From UBA5336 sp964415675 (GTDB taxonomy: Bacteria > Pseudomonadota > Alphaproteobacteria > Caulobacterales > Hyphomonadaceae), in assembly GCA_964415675.1 (NCBI GenBank), contig CAYQBG010000019.1:1-64000 (forward strand): a stretch of 64,000 bases of DNA, given 5' to 3'. The notes below the pieces were generated by a model. It was not told where the DNA came from, did not search any database, and worked only from the letters and a program-made list of their open reading frames with translations. How positions within the stretch are numbered: position 1 is the first letter of the stretch; each line of letters starts with the position of its first letter. Positions 33,977-43,640 of the stretch are shown piece after piece. Both the position numbers and the translations under genes were made by a program.

Positions 33977-34450
33977 CTATTTGAACTCCACCTTGGCGAT
34001 TTCATAGGCCTTGGCCCCGCCCGGCGCAGACACCTCCGCTTCATCGCCTTCTTCTTTCCCGATCAGCGCCCGCGACATTGGCGAGGAAATCGAGATTTTG
34101 CCATCGGCGATGCTGGCCTCGTCATCGCCGACAATCTTGTAGACACTTTCTTCTTCGGTATCGACATCGATCAGTGTCACGGTGGCGCCGAACCGGACCT
34201 TCGAGCCGTTGAGCTTGGACAGGTCGATGACTTCCGCACGCGCGAGCTTGTCATCAAGCTCGGCAATGCGGCCCTCGATGAAGCTCTGGCGCTCCTTGGC
34301 GGCGTGGTACTCGGCGTTCTCAGACAGATCGCCATGTTCACGCGCTTCCGCGATAGCAGCAATCACGCTTGGGCGTTCCACCGATTTCAGTGTCTTAAGT
34401 TCTTCCACCAAGGCCTGATGACCCTCGGCAGTCATGGGAATGCGTTCCAT
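33977..34450 (-). CDS. greA: Transcription elongation factor GreA
   Basis: A 157-residue protein that stimulates RNA polymerase to cleave backtracked transcripts. The N-terminal coiled coil contains EELKTLKSVERPSVIAAIAEAREHGDLSENAEYHAAKERQSFIEGRI, with the acidic DLSENAEY tip that reaches the active site. The C-terminal FKBP-like domain includes SPMSRALIGKEEGDEAEV. Normal length. It follows carB on the minus strand by 67 bases. Confidence 0.96.
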   Translation of the reverse strand: MERIPMTAEGHQALVEELKTLKSVERPSVIAAIAEAREHGDLSENAEYHAAKERQSFIEGRIAELDDKLARAEVIDLSKLNGSKVRFGATVTLIDVDTEEESVYKIVGDDEASIADGKISISSPMSRALIGKEEGDEAEVSAPGGAKAYEIAKVEFK

Positions 34451-34517
34451 GGACGTCTACTCTGTTCTGTTTGATGAAAGCGTCAGCGTAAATCGATGGG
34501 CCGTCAAGTGGGCGTCA

Positions 34518-37500
34518 TCACACCGATTGCAAGGCCTGCACGTTCAGTTTGCGTGTTCTTAACGAGGCGATGGCCTGTACGGAAGCGCGCGACGCCGACA
34601 AGGTTGTGAAATAGGGAATGGCGCGTGTCAGGGCCGTGCGGCGGATGGATGCGCTATCCTTGAGCGACTGCATCCCTTCGGTCGTGTTGAAGACCAGCTG
34701 GACTTTGCCGTTGATCATGTCATCAACAATATGGGGCTGGCCCTCATTCACCTTGTTGACGATTTCGACACTGACCCCGTTGTCGGCGAGATAGTCGCCC
34801 GTGCCCCGCGTGGCGGTGATGGAAAAGCCCATTGCGGCAAGCTCGCGCACAGGTTCGAGAATGAGTGCCTTGTCCGCATCCTTTACGGATACAAAGACCC
34901 TGCCTGTCCTGGGCAGGTCCACGCCGGCGGCGATCTGCGATTTCAGGAAGGCTGCGCCAAAATCATCATCCCAACCCATGACCTCGCCGGTCGAGCGCAT
35001 TTCCGGGCCGAGCGCGGGATCGACATTGGCGAACCGTCCGAATGGGAAGACCGCTTCCTTGACCGCGACACGGCTGGGCCTGGCATGTCGAAGGTCAAAG
35101 GATGAGAGCTTTTCGCCAGCCATTACCTTCGCGGCGATGCCGGCCACCGGGGCGCCGACGGCCTTGGCGACAAATGGAACAGTCCGCGAAGCGCGGGGAT
35201 TTGCCTCCAGAATGAAGATATCCTCACCCTTTACAGCGAACTGGATATTGATCAGGCCCCTGACGTCGAGCGCCCGGGCAAGGGCGACGGCCTGTTCGGC
35301 AAGCCGTCCCTGAAGCGCGGGTGCAAGCGTATAAGGCGGCAGCGCGCAGGCTGAGTCGCCGGAATGGACCCCGGCCTCCTCTATATGCTCCATGATGCCG
35401 GCAACATGCACGTCGTGTCCGTCGCAAATCGCATCGACGTCGACTTCGATCGCATCGGCGAGATAGCAGTCGAGGAAGAGCGACTGATCGCCCGATTCCA
35501 GGATCGCAGCGCGCGCGAATGTGACCAGGTCTTCGTCGTTTCGGGCGATCTCCATGGCCCGCCCGCCGAGCACATAGGATGGACGAAGCATCACCGGATA
35601 ACCAAGTTCCCGGGCTTTTTCGAGGGCCTCTTCTTCGCTGCGAGCCGTCGCGGACGGGGCCTGCTGCAGCCCAAGCCGGTCTATCAGCGCCGCGAATTGT
35701 TCGCGGTCCTCGGCCAGGTCGATTGAGGCCGGCGAGGTTCCCAGAATGGGTATCCGGGCGTCCTGAAGCATATTGGCGAGCTTTAGCGGCGTCTGGCCAC
35801 CGAACTGGACGATGACGCCGGCGAGCTCTCCTGCAGCCTGTTCGCGGTGCAGGATTTCCAGAACATGTTCGCCGGTCAGAGGCTCAAAATACAGCCGGTC
35901 AGACGTGTCATAATCCGTCGAGACGGTCTCGGGATTGCAATTCACCATGATCGACTCGATCCCGAGGTCTTCCATCGCATAGGCGGCGTGGCAGCAGCAA
36001 TAATCGAATTCAATGCCCTGACCGATCCGGTTCGGCCCGCCGCCGAGGATGACGGCCTTTTTCCGCGCGCTCGGGTCGGATTCGCAACCCGTGTGCCAGC
36101 TTGTGCCGGTTGCCGTATCGCCGCTGCGCCAGGGACGCCGTTCATAAGTCGAGTACATGTAGGGCGTGACCGCTTCGAATTCCGCTGCGCAAGTATCAAT
36201 GCGCTTGTAGACGGGTCGTACGCCCAGCTTGTGGCGCGCCGCGCGCACACTGCTCTCCGGCCTGCCGGTCAGTTGCCCAAGGCGGGCATCGGAAAAGCCC
36301 ATCGCCTTCAGCGCAATAAAGCCGTCTTCGGTTTCGGGCACACCGTTGCGGGCAATGTTGCCTTCGGCCTCGATGATTTCGGCGATCTCGCGGAGAAACC
36401 ATTGGTCGATCTTGGTGGCGCGGAAGATCTCCTCGACGCTGAGGCTGCGGCGAAGGGCTTCGGCAACGATGCGCAGCCGATCAGGCCGCTGCTGGGACAA
36501 GGCTCCGCGGAGTTCCGCCTCAGTTGCGAAGTCCATCTCCTCAAAGCCGCAAAGGCCTGTTTCGAGGGAACAGATCGCCTTTTGCAGGCTTTCCTGAAAG
36601 CTGCGCCCGATGGCCATGGCCTCGCCCACCGATTTCATCGCGGTGCTCAGGATTGGTTCCGCGCCCTTGAACTTCTCGAAAGCAAAGCGCGGCATCTTGG
36701 TCACCACATAGTCGAGCGTTGGCTCGAAACTCGCCGGGATCGCGCCACCGGTGATATCGTTTCCAAGCTCGTCCAGCGTGTAACCCACCGCCAGCTTTGC
36801 AGCGACTTTCGCAATCGGAAAGCCAGTCGCCTTCGACGCCAGTGCAGAAGAGCGCGACACGCGCGGATTCATCTCGATGACGACAAGGCGGCCTGTGTCG
36901 GGGTTCACGGCAAACTGCACATTCGAGCCGCCGGTTTCAACGCCGATCTCGCGCAACACGGCGAGAGAGGCGTTGCGCATCACCTGGTATTCACGGTCTG
37001 TCAGCGTCAGAGCAGGGGCAACTGTGATCGAATCGCCGGTATGCACGCCCATCGGGTCGATATTCTCGATCGAACAGATGATGATGGCATTGTCCGCCTT
37101 GTCGCGGACCACTTCCATCTCGAATTCCTTCCAGCCGAGCAGGCTTTCATCGACCAGCACCTGCGCAACGGGCGAAGCGGCGAGCCCGCTCTCGATAATC
37201 TCGCGATACTCATCAATATTATAGGCAACCCCGCCCCCGGTCCCGCCCAGCGTATAGGCGGGGCGGATGATGGCCGGCAGGCCGATCCGCTCCAGCGTCT
37301 CCATCGCTGCTGCCAGACCGGCGATCCGGTCATAGCCGGTCAGTTTGCCATCGCTGTCGCGGATTTCCGGCGCCGCGATGATTTCCGCCCGGGGATTTTC
37401 GAGTCCGATCCGGTCCATGGCCGCGCGGAACTTCTCGCGGTCCTCTGCCATCTCGATTGCATCAGCGCGCGCGCCGATCAGCTCGACATTGTGCTCGGCC

Positions 37501-37823
37501 AGCACGCCGGCCCTGTCGAGGTCGAGGGCGCAATTCAGCGCGGTCTGTCCGCCCATCGTTGCTAGGAGCGCGTGGGGTTTTTCCCGTTCGATGATACGGG
37601 CGACGAAATCGGGCGTGATCGGTTCGATATATGTGGCATCGGCCAGGTCGGGATCCGTCATGATCGTGGCCGGATTCGAATTGACCAGGATGACCCGGTA
37701 GCCTTCCTGTTTCAGAGCCTTGACCGCCTGGACGCCCGAATAGTCGAATTCGCAAGCCTGTCCGATAATGATCGGCCCGGCACCGATGACGAGGATGGAC
37801 TCGATGTCGGTGCGTTTGGGCAT
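34518..37823 (-). CDS. carB: Carbamoyl-phosphate synthase large subunit
   Basis: A 1101-residue enzyme making carbamoyl phosphate for arginine and pyrimidine synthesis. It has the expected two homologous ATP-grasp halves. The first opens with ESILVIGAGPIIIGQACEFDYSG and contains IIRPAYTLGGTGGG; the second starts around KKAVILGGGPNRIGQGIEFDYCC and has MLRPSYVLGGRAM. The C-terminal MGS-like regulatory domain includes FSITATRGTGDYL and binds allosteric effectors. The small subunit gene carA is not next to it. About 170 non-coding bases precede the start, with no obvious leader structure. Confidence 0.97.
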   Translation of the reverse strand: MPKRTDIESILVIGAGPIIIGQACEFDYSGVQAVKALKQEGYRVILVNSNPATIMTDPDLADATYIEPITPDFVARIIEREKPHALLATMGGQTALNCALDLDRAGVLAEHNVELIGARADAIEMAEDREKFRAAMDRIGLENPRAEIIAAPEIRDSDGKLTGYDRIAGLAAAMETLERIGLPAIIRPAYTLGGTGGGVAYNIDEYREIIESGLAASPVAQVLVDESLLGWKEFEMEVVRDKADNAIIICSIENIDPMGVHTGDSITVAPALTLTDREYQVMRNASLAVLREIGVETGGSNVQFAVNPDTGRLVVIEMNPRVSRSSALASKATGFPIAKVAAKLAVGYTLDELGNDITGGAIPASFEPTLDYVVTKMPRFAFEKFKGAEPILSTAMKSVGEAMAIGRSFQESLQKAICSLETGLCGFEEMDFATEAELRGALSQQRPDRLRIVAEALRRSLSVEEIFRATKIDQWFLREIAEIIEAEGNIARNGVPETEDGFIALKAMGFSDARLGQLTGRPESSVRAARHKLGVRPVYKRIDTCAAEFEAVTPYMYSTYERRPWRSGDTATGTSWHTGCESDPSARKKAVILGGGPNRIGQGIEFDYCCCHAAYAMEDLGIESIMVNCNPETVSTDYDTSDRLYFEPLTGEHVLEILHREQAAGELAGVIVQFGGQTPLKLANMLQDARIPILGTSPASIDLAEDREQFAALIDRLGLQQAPSATARSEEEALEKARELGYPVMLRPSYVLGGRAMEIARNDEDLVTFARAAILESGDQSLFLDCYLADAIEVDVDAICDGHDVHVAGIMEHIEEAGVHSGDSACALPPYTLAPALQGRLAEQAVALARALDVRGLINIQFAVKGEDIFILEANPRASRTVPFVAKAVGAPVAGIAAKVMAGEKLSSFDLRHARPSRVAVKEAVFPFGRFANVDPALGPEMRSTGEVMGWDDDFGAAFLKSQIAAGVDLPRTGRVFVSVKDADKALILEPVRELAAMGFSITATRGTGDYLADNGVSVEIVNKVNEGQPHIVDDMINGKVQLVFNTTEGMQSLKDSASIRRTALTRAIPYFTTLSASRASVQAIASLRTRKLNVQALQSV

Positions 37824-37996
37824 GGGGCAGTTCTCACTTTAGCTTGGGAGGCGGGCAAACGGCTGCCCTATAGCTGCGAGTCGGGGCAGGGGGCAAGGAA
37901 AACCACAGCCTCGCCTTCTCACAGGCCCAGGCTTTGATGTCTTAACGCCACCGGGGCAGCTCGCGCCACCGCTGGCCAGCCAGGTAAACGGGATGT

Positions 37997-38746
37997 CTAC
38001 TGCCAGCGTTTTGCGGTGCGCTGTGCAATCTCGTCAGCGGCTGTGGTCTCACTGCCGCCATAACCGGTCAACTGGTCGGCGACGAAGGGATTGTCCTGTC
38101 GTTCCTGTCCGAATGTGCCCAATGGGCCATGGCCGGGCACGAAGCGCATATCCGGGCCGAGCGGCCAGAGCTTCGACGTGATCGAATTGATCAGCTGGGT
38201 ATGATTGCCTCTCGGAAAATCGGTCCGGCCGATCGATCCGCGAAACAGGACATCGCCGACAAAGGCGAGATGGCCGGGCTGGTTGAAGATCACCACGTGA
38301 CCGGGCGTATGGCCGGGTGTGTGAACAACACCGAACACATGTCCGTCGAGCTCCAGCGTGTCGCCGTCCTCGAGATAACGGTCCGGCACCACATTACGCC
38401 CATCGGTGAGGCCGTAGCGCGCGCCCTGTTCCTCGATCGTATCGAGCAGCCACTGGTCGTCCCTGTGCGGGCCAATGACCGGTGCGCCTGTGCGCTCACG
38501 GATTTCTGCAGCGGCTCCGGCATGGTCGAGATGGCCATGCGTGAGCCAGACTTCCTTGATGATCACGCCCAACCCGGCCGCAGCCGCCAGGAGCTTGTCG
38601 GTTTCCCCACCGGGATCAATGTAGACGCCTTCCAGAGTGCGCGTCGACCAGATCATCGACGTATTCTGTTGCAGCGGCGTCGTTGGAACGACCCGGATTT
38701 CCAAGGCTGGTCCCTCAGGGGAAGGTGTGTTGTCTGTATCGGTCAT
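37997..38746 (-). CDS. MBL-fold hydrolase, glyoxalase II-like
   Basis: A 249-residue metallo-beta-lactamase-fold protein with the metal motif LTHGHLDHAG (HxHxDH), then HTPGHTPGHV, an Asp in FVGDVLF and a C-terminal VPGHGP. This order matches the YcbL-type single-domain glyoxalase II-like group. Hydrolysis of a thioester such as S-lactoylglutathione is likely but not proven. Located upstream of carB on the same strand and 18 bases downstream of a PqiA-like gene. Confidence 0.85.
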   Translation of the reverse strand: MTDTDNTPSPEGPALEIRVVPTTPLQQNTSMIWSTRTLEGVYIDPGGETDKLLAAAAGLGVIIKEVWLTHGHLDHAGAAAEIRERTGAPVIGPHRDDQWLLDTIEEQGARYGLTDGRNVVPDRYLEDGDTLELDGHVFGVVHTPGHTPGHVVIFNQPGHLAFVGDVLFRGSIGRTDFPRGNHTQLINSITSKLWPLGPDMRFVPGHGPLGTFGQERQDNPFVADQLTGYGGSETTAADEIAQRTAKRWQ

Positions 38747-38764
38747 GATTTGATGATTAGCGCC

Positions 38765-39280
38765 TTACTGACTGCGCGAAAAGGAGAGTCTCGCCGTCGC
38801 AAGATGATTCAGCAGGACGCCTATGGCAAAGACGTACAGCCCCTGACGCGGCTCGACCTTCCAGGTGTCGGCCGCCTGCGTGAATCCGATCAGGAAAGCG
38901 GCGAGAAACACATCCAGCATCGACCACTTGCCAAGGAGCTGCATAAAGCCGGCCATGCGAGCTTTGACCCGCGCGCCCGAGCGGAACAGGATCGCAGCTG
39001 TCATTGTCTTGATCAGGGGAAAAACGATCGAGCAGGCGACGACGATCCCGGCAAGGGTCTGGTGATCGCTTTCCCACAAGGCCTCGAACAGCTGTAAGGC
39101 ATTGAGGTCCTTGCCGCCGAGCAGGCCGGGCTTGTGAAGCGAGGGCAGGACCAGCCCGGTCACAATCAGTCCGACAGACGCATAAAGCGACCATTCGGCC
39201 AGCGTGTCGAGAATCGGGCCCTGCCGGCGTTCTTGCCTGTCTACTGCCGGCGCCGAACTATCTGATTCTGACTCGCTCAC
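38765..39280 (-). CDS. PqiA-like (paraquat-inducible protein A family) membrane protein
   Basis: A 171-residue inner-membrane protein with about four hydrophobic helices and the conserved LLGKWSMLDVFLAAFLIGF segment of PqiA domains. It is about half the length of E. coli PqiA, so it is a single-domain form. In E. coli PqiABC helps lipid transport across the envelope, but no pqiB or pqiC is adjacent. I chose the GTG nine bases after AGGAG; a TTG two codons upstream is the alternative. Likely co-transcribed with the MBL hydrolase. Confidence 0.75.
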   Translation of the reverse strand: MSESESDSSAPAVDRQERRQGPILDTLAEWSLYASVGLIVTGLVLPSLHKPGLLGGKDLNALQLFEALWESDHQTLAGIVVACSIVFPLIKTMTAAILFRSGARVKARMAGFMQLLGKWSMLDVFLAAFLIGFTQAADTWKVEPRQGLYVFAIGVLLNHLATARLSFSRSQ

Positions 39281-39427
39281 GCCCAACCGCTCCTGAAAGA
39301 ATGGCCGGTCTCAATGCGTCTGAGCGGCTTTCACTGTCAGCGATAACCGGTTAACGATGGCGCGCAAGACCGGCGCTGCTGGTGGCGGGGCCGTTTGGAA
39401 CAGAGCGAGGATACGGGAGAGGGCGGA

Positions 39428-40345
39428 ATGCTCAGGGGTCGGTTCAGCATCATTATCATCGCCCTGATCGGGCTCGCCGTATACTGGTTTTCGAACCAGA
39501 AGGAAGTGCCGTTCACCGGCCGCAAACAGTTCAATACAATGAGTATTCAGGACTCGGTGCGCCTTGGCGCCCAGTCCTATTCGCAGATCCTCTCCCAGGA
39601 GGGCGGCAATGTGCTGTGTTCACGCGCGGCACGCAGTTGCGGCGTGAATGAGCGCGAGCTTGTCCAGACAGTCAACGATATCGGCCAGCGTCTTGAAGCC
39701 GCTGCAATCGAGCTTGAGCTTGAACTCGTCCAGCAGGGCTATGATTTCCTGCCTGTCGCCGACAAGTTCGAATGGACGTATAATGTCGTGGCCTCCGACC
39801 AGCCGAACGCCTTTTGCCTGCCGGGCGGCTATGTTGCCGTCTACACTGGGATTCTGGACGTCACAGGCAATGCCGACGGACAGGTCGATATGCGTGACAT
39901 TGACGATGTCAACAAGCTGGCGGTCGTCATGGGTCATGAGATCGGCCATGCGCTGGCCCATCATGGCGCCGAGCGAATGAGCCAGCAGAAGGTGGCCCAG
40001 ATAGGCTCGATGGCGGTCGGTCTGGGCATGGGAGACATGTCGATGGCCCAGCGACAGACTGTGATGCAGGCTTTCGGAATGGCCGCGCAGGGGTCGATCC
40101 TCGCATTTTCGCGCGAGCATGAGACCGAAGCCGACAAGATCGGGCTGGACCTGCTTGTGCGTGCATGTTTTGACCCACGCCAGGCTCCGGAGCTCTGGGA
40201 GCGAATGGGCCAGCTCGGCGGCGGCCAGCGCCCGCCGGAATGGATGTCCACTCATCCGGCCAGCGAGACCCGCGCAGACAATTTCCGCCGCTGGATGCCC
40301 GAGGCCATTGCCGAATATGAACGCCGCTGTGGGCCGCTGCAATAA
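39428..40345 (+). CDS. M48 family zinc metallopeptidase
   Basis: A 305-residue membrane-anchored protease. One hydrophobic segment at residues 6-20 anchors it, leaving the catalytic domain in the periplasm. The zinc site HEIGHALAHHGAE (HExxH) is followed by a downstream Glu in REHETEADKIGLDLL, the third ligand region. The family includes HtpX, BepA and LoiP-like quality-control proteases acting on envelope proteins; this resembles the BepA/LoiP side but lacks TPR repeats. GGGAGAGGGCGGA precedes the ATG. It converges on the LytS-like kinase gene. Confidence 0.88.
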   Translation: MLRGRFSIIIIALIGLAVYWFSNQKEVPFTGRKQFNTMSIQDSVRLGAQSYSQILSQEGGNVLCSRAARSCGVNERELVQTVNDIGQRLEAAAIELELELVQQGYDFLPVADKFEWTYNVVASDQPNAFCLPGGYVAVYTGILDVTGNADGQVDMRDIDDVNKLAVVMGHEIGHALAHHGAERMSQQKVAQIGSMAVGLGMGDMSMAQRQTVMQAFGMAAQGSILAFSREHETEADKIGLDLLVRACFDPRQAPELWERMGQLGGGQRPPEWMSTHPASETRADNFRRWMPEAIAEYERRCGPLQ

Positions 40346-40405
40346 CGCCAACCGATTTTCCCGGGTGCGATCTCGCCGTCAGGCAAGCGAGACCGGTTCT
40401 TCGGG

Positions 40406-41563
40406 TCAGGTCGCGGGCCTTGCGGGCAAGCTGGCGGGAAGACAGATGGATATGGAGACGCCGCCTGTCTCGCTGCTGCCAAGCTCGAATTCGAAATTCT
40501 CATCATAAGCAGATTCAAGACGCTGGCGCACATTTATGAGCCCGATTCCACCCGCCCCGGTCTCAATGTCATGCTCCTGCGCAAGCCCCGGGCCGTCATC
40601 GATGACCCGGATCTGCAACTGCTCGTCACTGATCCGAGCTGCCAGGCTGATGGTCACCGGTTCTAGGGACTTGCCCACGCCATGCTTGATGGCATTTTCA
40701 AACAGCGGCTGCAGCAGGAAACTCGGCACGGACACCGCAAGTGTGTCAGGCGCGATATCGAATTCAGTCCGCAACCGGTCTCCGAACCGGATGCGCTCAA
40801 TGTCAAGATAGGTTTCCAGAGCGTCCAGCTCATCAGCCAGCGGGTGCCGGACCTCCTCGGGATCGGCCAGCGACAGGCGCAGGAAGTCGCCAATTCGAGC
40901 AAGCATCTGCATGGCGTTATCGCTTTCGCCCTTGCGCACGAGCGATGACACTGAATTCAGCGCGTTCAGGAAGAAATGCGGATTGAGCTGGTATTTCAGC
41001 ATCCGCAGCTGGGAGTCCCGAAACAGTTTCTCGGCCTCCAGGCGCTTGAAGCTCTCCTGCTGCGCTCTGGTCTGGGCCAGTAGTGCGGAATTCCGGGCCT
41101 CTGCGGCAAGCCGGCGCTGTTCGAGCGATTGCCTGTAATAGCGGAAGGCATGATAGCAGAATGACCAGGCGCCAAACACGATGACAGACGCAAATATCCA
41201 ACCACCATAGTCTGAAGGGGGAATTTCTTCGCCCGTCAGCCAGGTAAATGTCCGAATGCGCAGGGCCGACCAGGCCAGCGAGGCGAGAATGACGGCGAGG
41301 GCATTCAGCGCCACTCGAGACATGATCGGGGCCTGCCAGAGGCGTTTGCCGATGGCGCGCAGGGGGTGGCTGACCACGATGCCAAGAGCGGACTGTAGCA
41401 CTGTGTGCAGGGCCGGAGCAATTTCCCCTGGATTGTACCAGACAGTCAGGCTGAGATAGCTCAGCAGCGCCATGGCGGACCAGCCGGCGATCTGGAATGT
41501 CCAGTATTGTCTGGTATGGGCAGGCAGATTAGGTCCTGCCTCGCGTCGGGGTTTGGTCGTCAT
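40406..41563 (-). CDS. LytS/YehU-type sensor histidine kinase
   Basis: A 385-residue membrane kinase. The N-terminal half has about four transmembrane segments between residues 22 and 140 and no recognisable extracellular ligand domain, then a coiled coil around 145-185. The His_kinase motif is YQLNPHFFLNALNSVSSLVR with phospho-acceptor His196. The ATPase domain shows PLFENAIKHGVG (N box) and VIDDGPGLA (G1). It is divergent from the LytTR regulator with 106 bases between, a typical two-component arrangement. The input signal is unknown; proximity to the glucan locus suggests, but does not show, a link. Confidence 0.9.
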   Translation of the reverse strand: MTTKPRREAGPNLPAHTRQYWTFQIAGWSAMALLSYLSLTVWYNPGEIAPALHTVLQSALGIVVSHPLRAIGKRLWQAPIMSRVALNALAVILASLAWSALRIRTFTWLTGEEIPPSDYGGWIFASVIVFGAWSFCYHAFRYYRQSLEQRRLAAEARNSALLAQTRAQQESFKRLEAEKLFRDSQLRMLKYQLNPHFFLNALNSVSSLVRKGESDNAMQMLARIGDFLRLSLADPEEVRHPLADELDALETYLDIERIRFGDRLRTEFDIAPDTLAVSVPSFLLQPLFENAIKHGVGKSLEPVTISLAARISDEQLQIRVIDDGPGLAQEHDIETGAGGIGLINVRQRLESAYDENFEFELGSSETGGVSISICLPASLPARPAT

Positions 41564-41669
41564 TGATTTTGCATTCTGAGAAAACTGGCAGAAGATGCTT
41601 CGGCTACGATTCGGATCAAGGTCAAGACCCCATGCGGAACCGATTGATGCCACTGGAGCGCCCGACACG

Positions 41670-42422
41670 ATGCTGAAGGCAATCGTCTGCGATGATGAGC
41701 GTCCCGCTCTCGATCTGGCTGTCTCGATGTTCAGGGAGACAGGGGAGATTGAGATCGTTGCGGACTGCCAGAGCGTGTCCGAGGCCCTGGAAATCATCAA
41801 CCATGGCGGGATCGATCTTGCCGTTTTCGACATAGAAATGCCCGGCCTGACCGGCGTTGGCGCGGCGCGCGCGATATGTGTTGAGCCCAAGCCGCTTCTC
41901 ATCTTTGCGACCGCACATGCCGAGTACGCAGTCGATGCATTCGACATCGATGCCATTGATTATATTCTGAAACCCATAGAACAGTCCCGTGTTCGGCAGG
42001 CCGTCGACAAGGCTGTGAGACTCCACAAGACCATCGGGCATGCCTCCGATGGCGGCGCGATTTCCGCACCTGCGCCAGGAGTGGATGGCACCCGGACGGG
42101 CGTCCTTCAATTACGAGATGGCAACCGCTATTATGTGGTTCCGCTTGGCGACATCGTCTGGATCGAGGCGGGCGGCGACTATTCCCTGATCCATACCTGT
42201 GATGGTGAAATAGTGGTACGTCGCACATTATCCTCGCTTGAAAACAGTCTGCCAGCTGAAGGATTTCTCCGGGTTCACCGCTCCTATATTGTCGCCCGGC
42301 GGCATGTGCGCGAAGTCCGTCGACTGGCCAAGGGCGAGGCGGAAATCCATCTCAGTGGAGAGGTCACCGTGCGTTCCAGCCGCTCCTATCGTGATGTCGT
42401 ATCGGGCCTGGTGGCCGGCTAG
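41670..42422 (+). CDS. LytTR-family response regulator
   Basis: A 250-residue regulator. The receiver domain (1-120) has the acidic pair CDDE, phospho-acceptor Asp54 in VFDIEMPG, Thr in FATAHAEYA and Lys in ILKPIEQ. The LytTR DNA-binding domain occupies about 145-245 with IVWIEAGGDYSLIHT, LSSLENSLPAEGFLRVHRSYIVARRHV and SRSYRDVV. It is the partner of the divergent kinase. It is read in the same direction as the glucan locus, with 133 bases before the GH16 gene, so regulation of that locus is plausible. The ATG I chose starts the receiver; upstream codons add an unrelated tail. Confidence 0.92.
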   Translation: MLKAIVCDDERPALDLAVSMFRETGEIEIVADCQSVSEALEIINHGGIDLAVFDIEMPGLTGVGAARAICVEPKPLLIFATAHAEYAVDAFDIDAIDYILKPIEQSRVRQAVDKAVRLHKTIGHASDGGAISAPAPGVDGTRTGVLQLRDGNRYYVVPLGDIVWIEAGGDYSLIHTCDGEIVVRRTLSSLENSLPAEGFLRVHRSYIVARRHVREVRRLAKGEAEIHLSGEVTVRSSRSYRDVVSGLVAG

Positions 42423-42555
42423 CCTCTGGCGCACTGGCTTCCCTGAAAATCGTCAGCCTTTCCGGCTTGCCGCATCAGGCGACCCGTTCGTCGCAGCGCG
42501 ATTGTGACAGGTCGGTTACATCCGCAAAAAGCATTCAGGGAGGAAGCGGCTCGTT

Positions 42556-43593
42556 ATGAAGCGGCGAATTTATACTATTTGCATGGCGCCCGTGCTGGCT
42601 GTGACAGGTCTTGTCGCAGCATGCGCGTCATTTGTGGACCCGGGCTCGCCAGGCGCGGCGACCGAGACGGACCCGCGCTGGCAGACAGTCTGGCAGGACG
42701 ACTTTAATGGCTCGGAGCTGGACGCCTCCAGGTGGGGGCGCGAAGAATCCTGCTGGGGCGGCGGAAACAATGAGCGTCAATGCTATACAGCGCGCGAGGA
42801 AAATGTCCGTGTCGAGGACGGCGTTCTTCACCTGACCGCGCAGGCTGAAGAGTTCACAGGGCCTCTTTTCCCGACTGGGATGCGCGGCGCCCCGGGCGGT
42901 GAGCGCACGCAGGCCTATACGTCTGGCAAGGTCCGGACGCTTGGGATGGCCGACTGGAAATATGGGCGTTTTTCCGCGCGGATGAAATTGCCGGAAGGGC
43001 AGGGCACATGGCCGGCCTTCTGGATGATGCCGTCAGGCGATGTCTATGGCGACTGGCCGCTGTCTGGCGAGCTGGACATCATGGAGGCTGTCAATCTCGG
43101 TACGCCGTGTGGTGAATGTCCGGGGGGCGTCGAGCGCAGGACGTCAGGCGCCCTGCATTTCGGCGGCCTGGCACCTGATAATACCTACTGGTTTTCCAAG
43201 ACTGCCGGCGACCGCGTGCCGGGCCCATCGGCTGAGTGGCGCGTCTACTCCGTCGAGTGGGCTGAGGGCGCGATACAGTGGTTTGTTGACGGCGAGATAT
43301 TCATGCGCCTGGACGCGGGGGACTGGTACTCAGAGGCACCAGAGGCCGAGGGGCGCCCTTATGCGCCCTTCGACCAGCCCTTCTACCTCATGATCAATCT
43401 CGCTGTCGGCGGCAATCTGGCTGAACGATCGAATGATGGGGGTTTTGATCCGGCCGCATTCCCGGCGGAGCTGCTTGTGGACTGGGTGCGTGTCGAGCAA
43501 TGCGCCGGCGATGAAGAGACCGGTCGTGCCTGCCTCAGTGATGAGGGCTGGGGCGGTCAGCCCATGGGGCCATGGGAAGTGCAAGCGCGATGA
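42556..43593 (+). CDS. GH16 endo-beta-1,3-glucanase (laminarinase-like) lipoprotein
   Basis: A 345-residue surface or periplasmic glycosidase. The N-terminus ends in lipobox VAAC, with Ala next, consistent with outer-membrane localisation. The GH16 beta-jelly-roll has an early WQDDFNGSELDASRW, GKVRTLGMADWKYGRFSARMKLPEGQGTWPAFWMM and the catalytic ELDIME motif, with nucleophile Glu172, Asp174 and acid/base Glu177. WYYVEW-like VYSVEWAEGAIQWFVDG follows. This pattern fits laminarinases of the GH16_3 type, which cut beta-1,3 or mixed 1,3/1,4 glucans. First gene of the glucan utilisation series. Confidence 0.9.
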   Translation: MKRRIYTICMAPVLAVTGLVAACASFVDPGSPGAATETDPRWQTVWQDDFNGSELDASRWGREESCWGGGNNERQCYTAREENVRVEDGVLHLTAQAEEFTGPLFPTGMRGAPGGERTQAYTSGKVRTLGMADWKYGRFSARMKLPEGQGTWPAFWMMPSGDVYGDWPLSGELDIMEAVNLGTPCGECPGGVERRTSGALHFGGLAPDNTYWFSKTAGDRVPGPSAEWRVYSVEWAEGAIQWFVDGEIFMRLDAGDWYSEAPEAEGRPYAPFDQPFYLMINLAVGGNLAERSNDGGFDPAAFPAELLVDWVRVEQCAGDEETGRACLSDEGWGGQPMGPWEVQAR

Positions 43594-43640
43594 TGCGGCC
43601 CGAAAATACCTGAAAGAACACACCTAAGGAGGGAAACAGG

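Noticed and set aside
39344..39353. Palindrome TAACCGGTTA between the PqiA-like and M48 genes
   Set aside because: Only 10 bases, a single copy, and no matching regulator or second half-site was found; such short palindromes are expected by chance.
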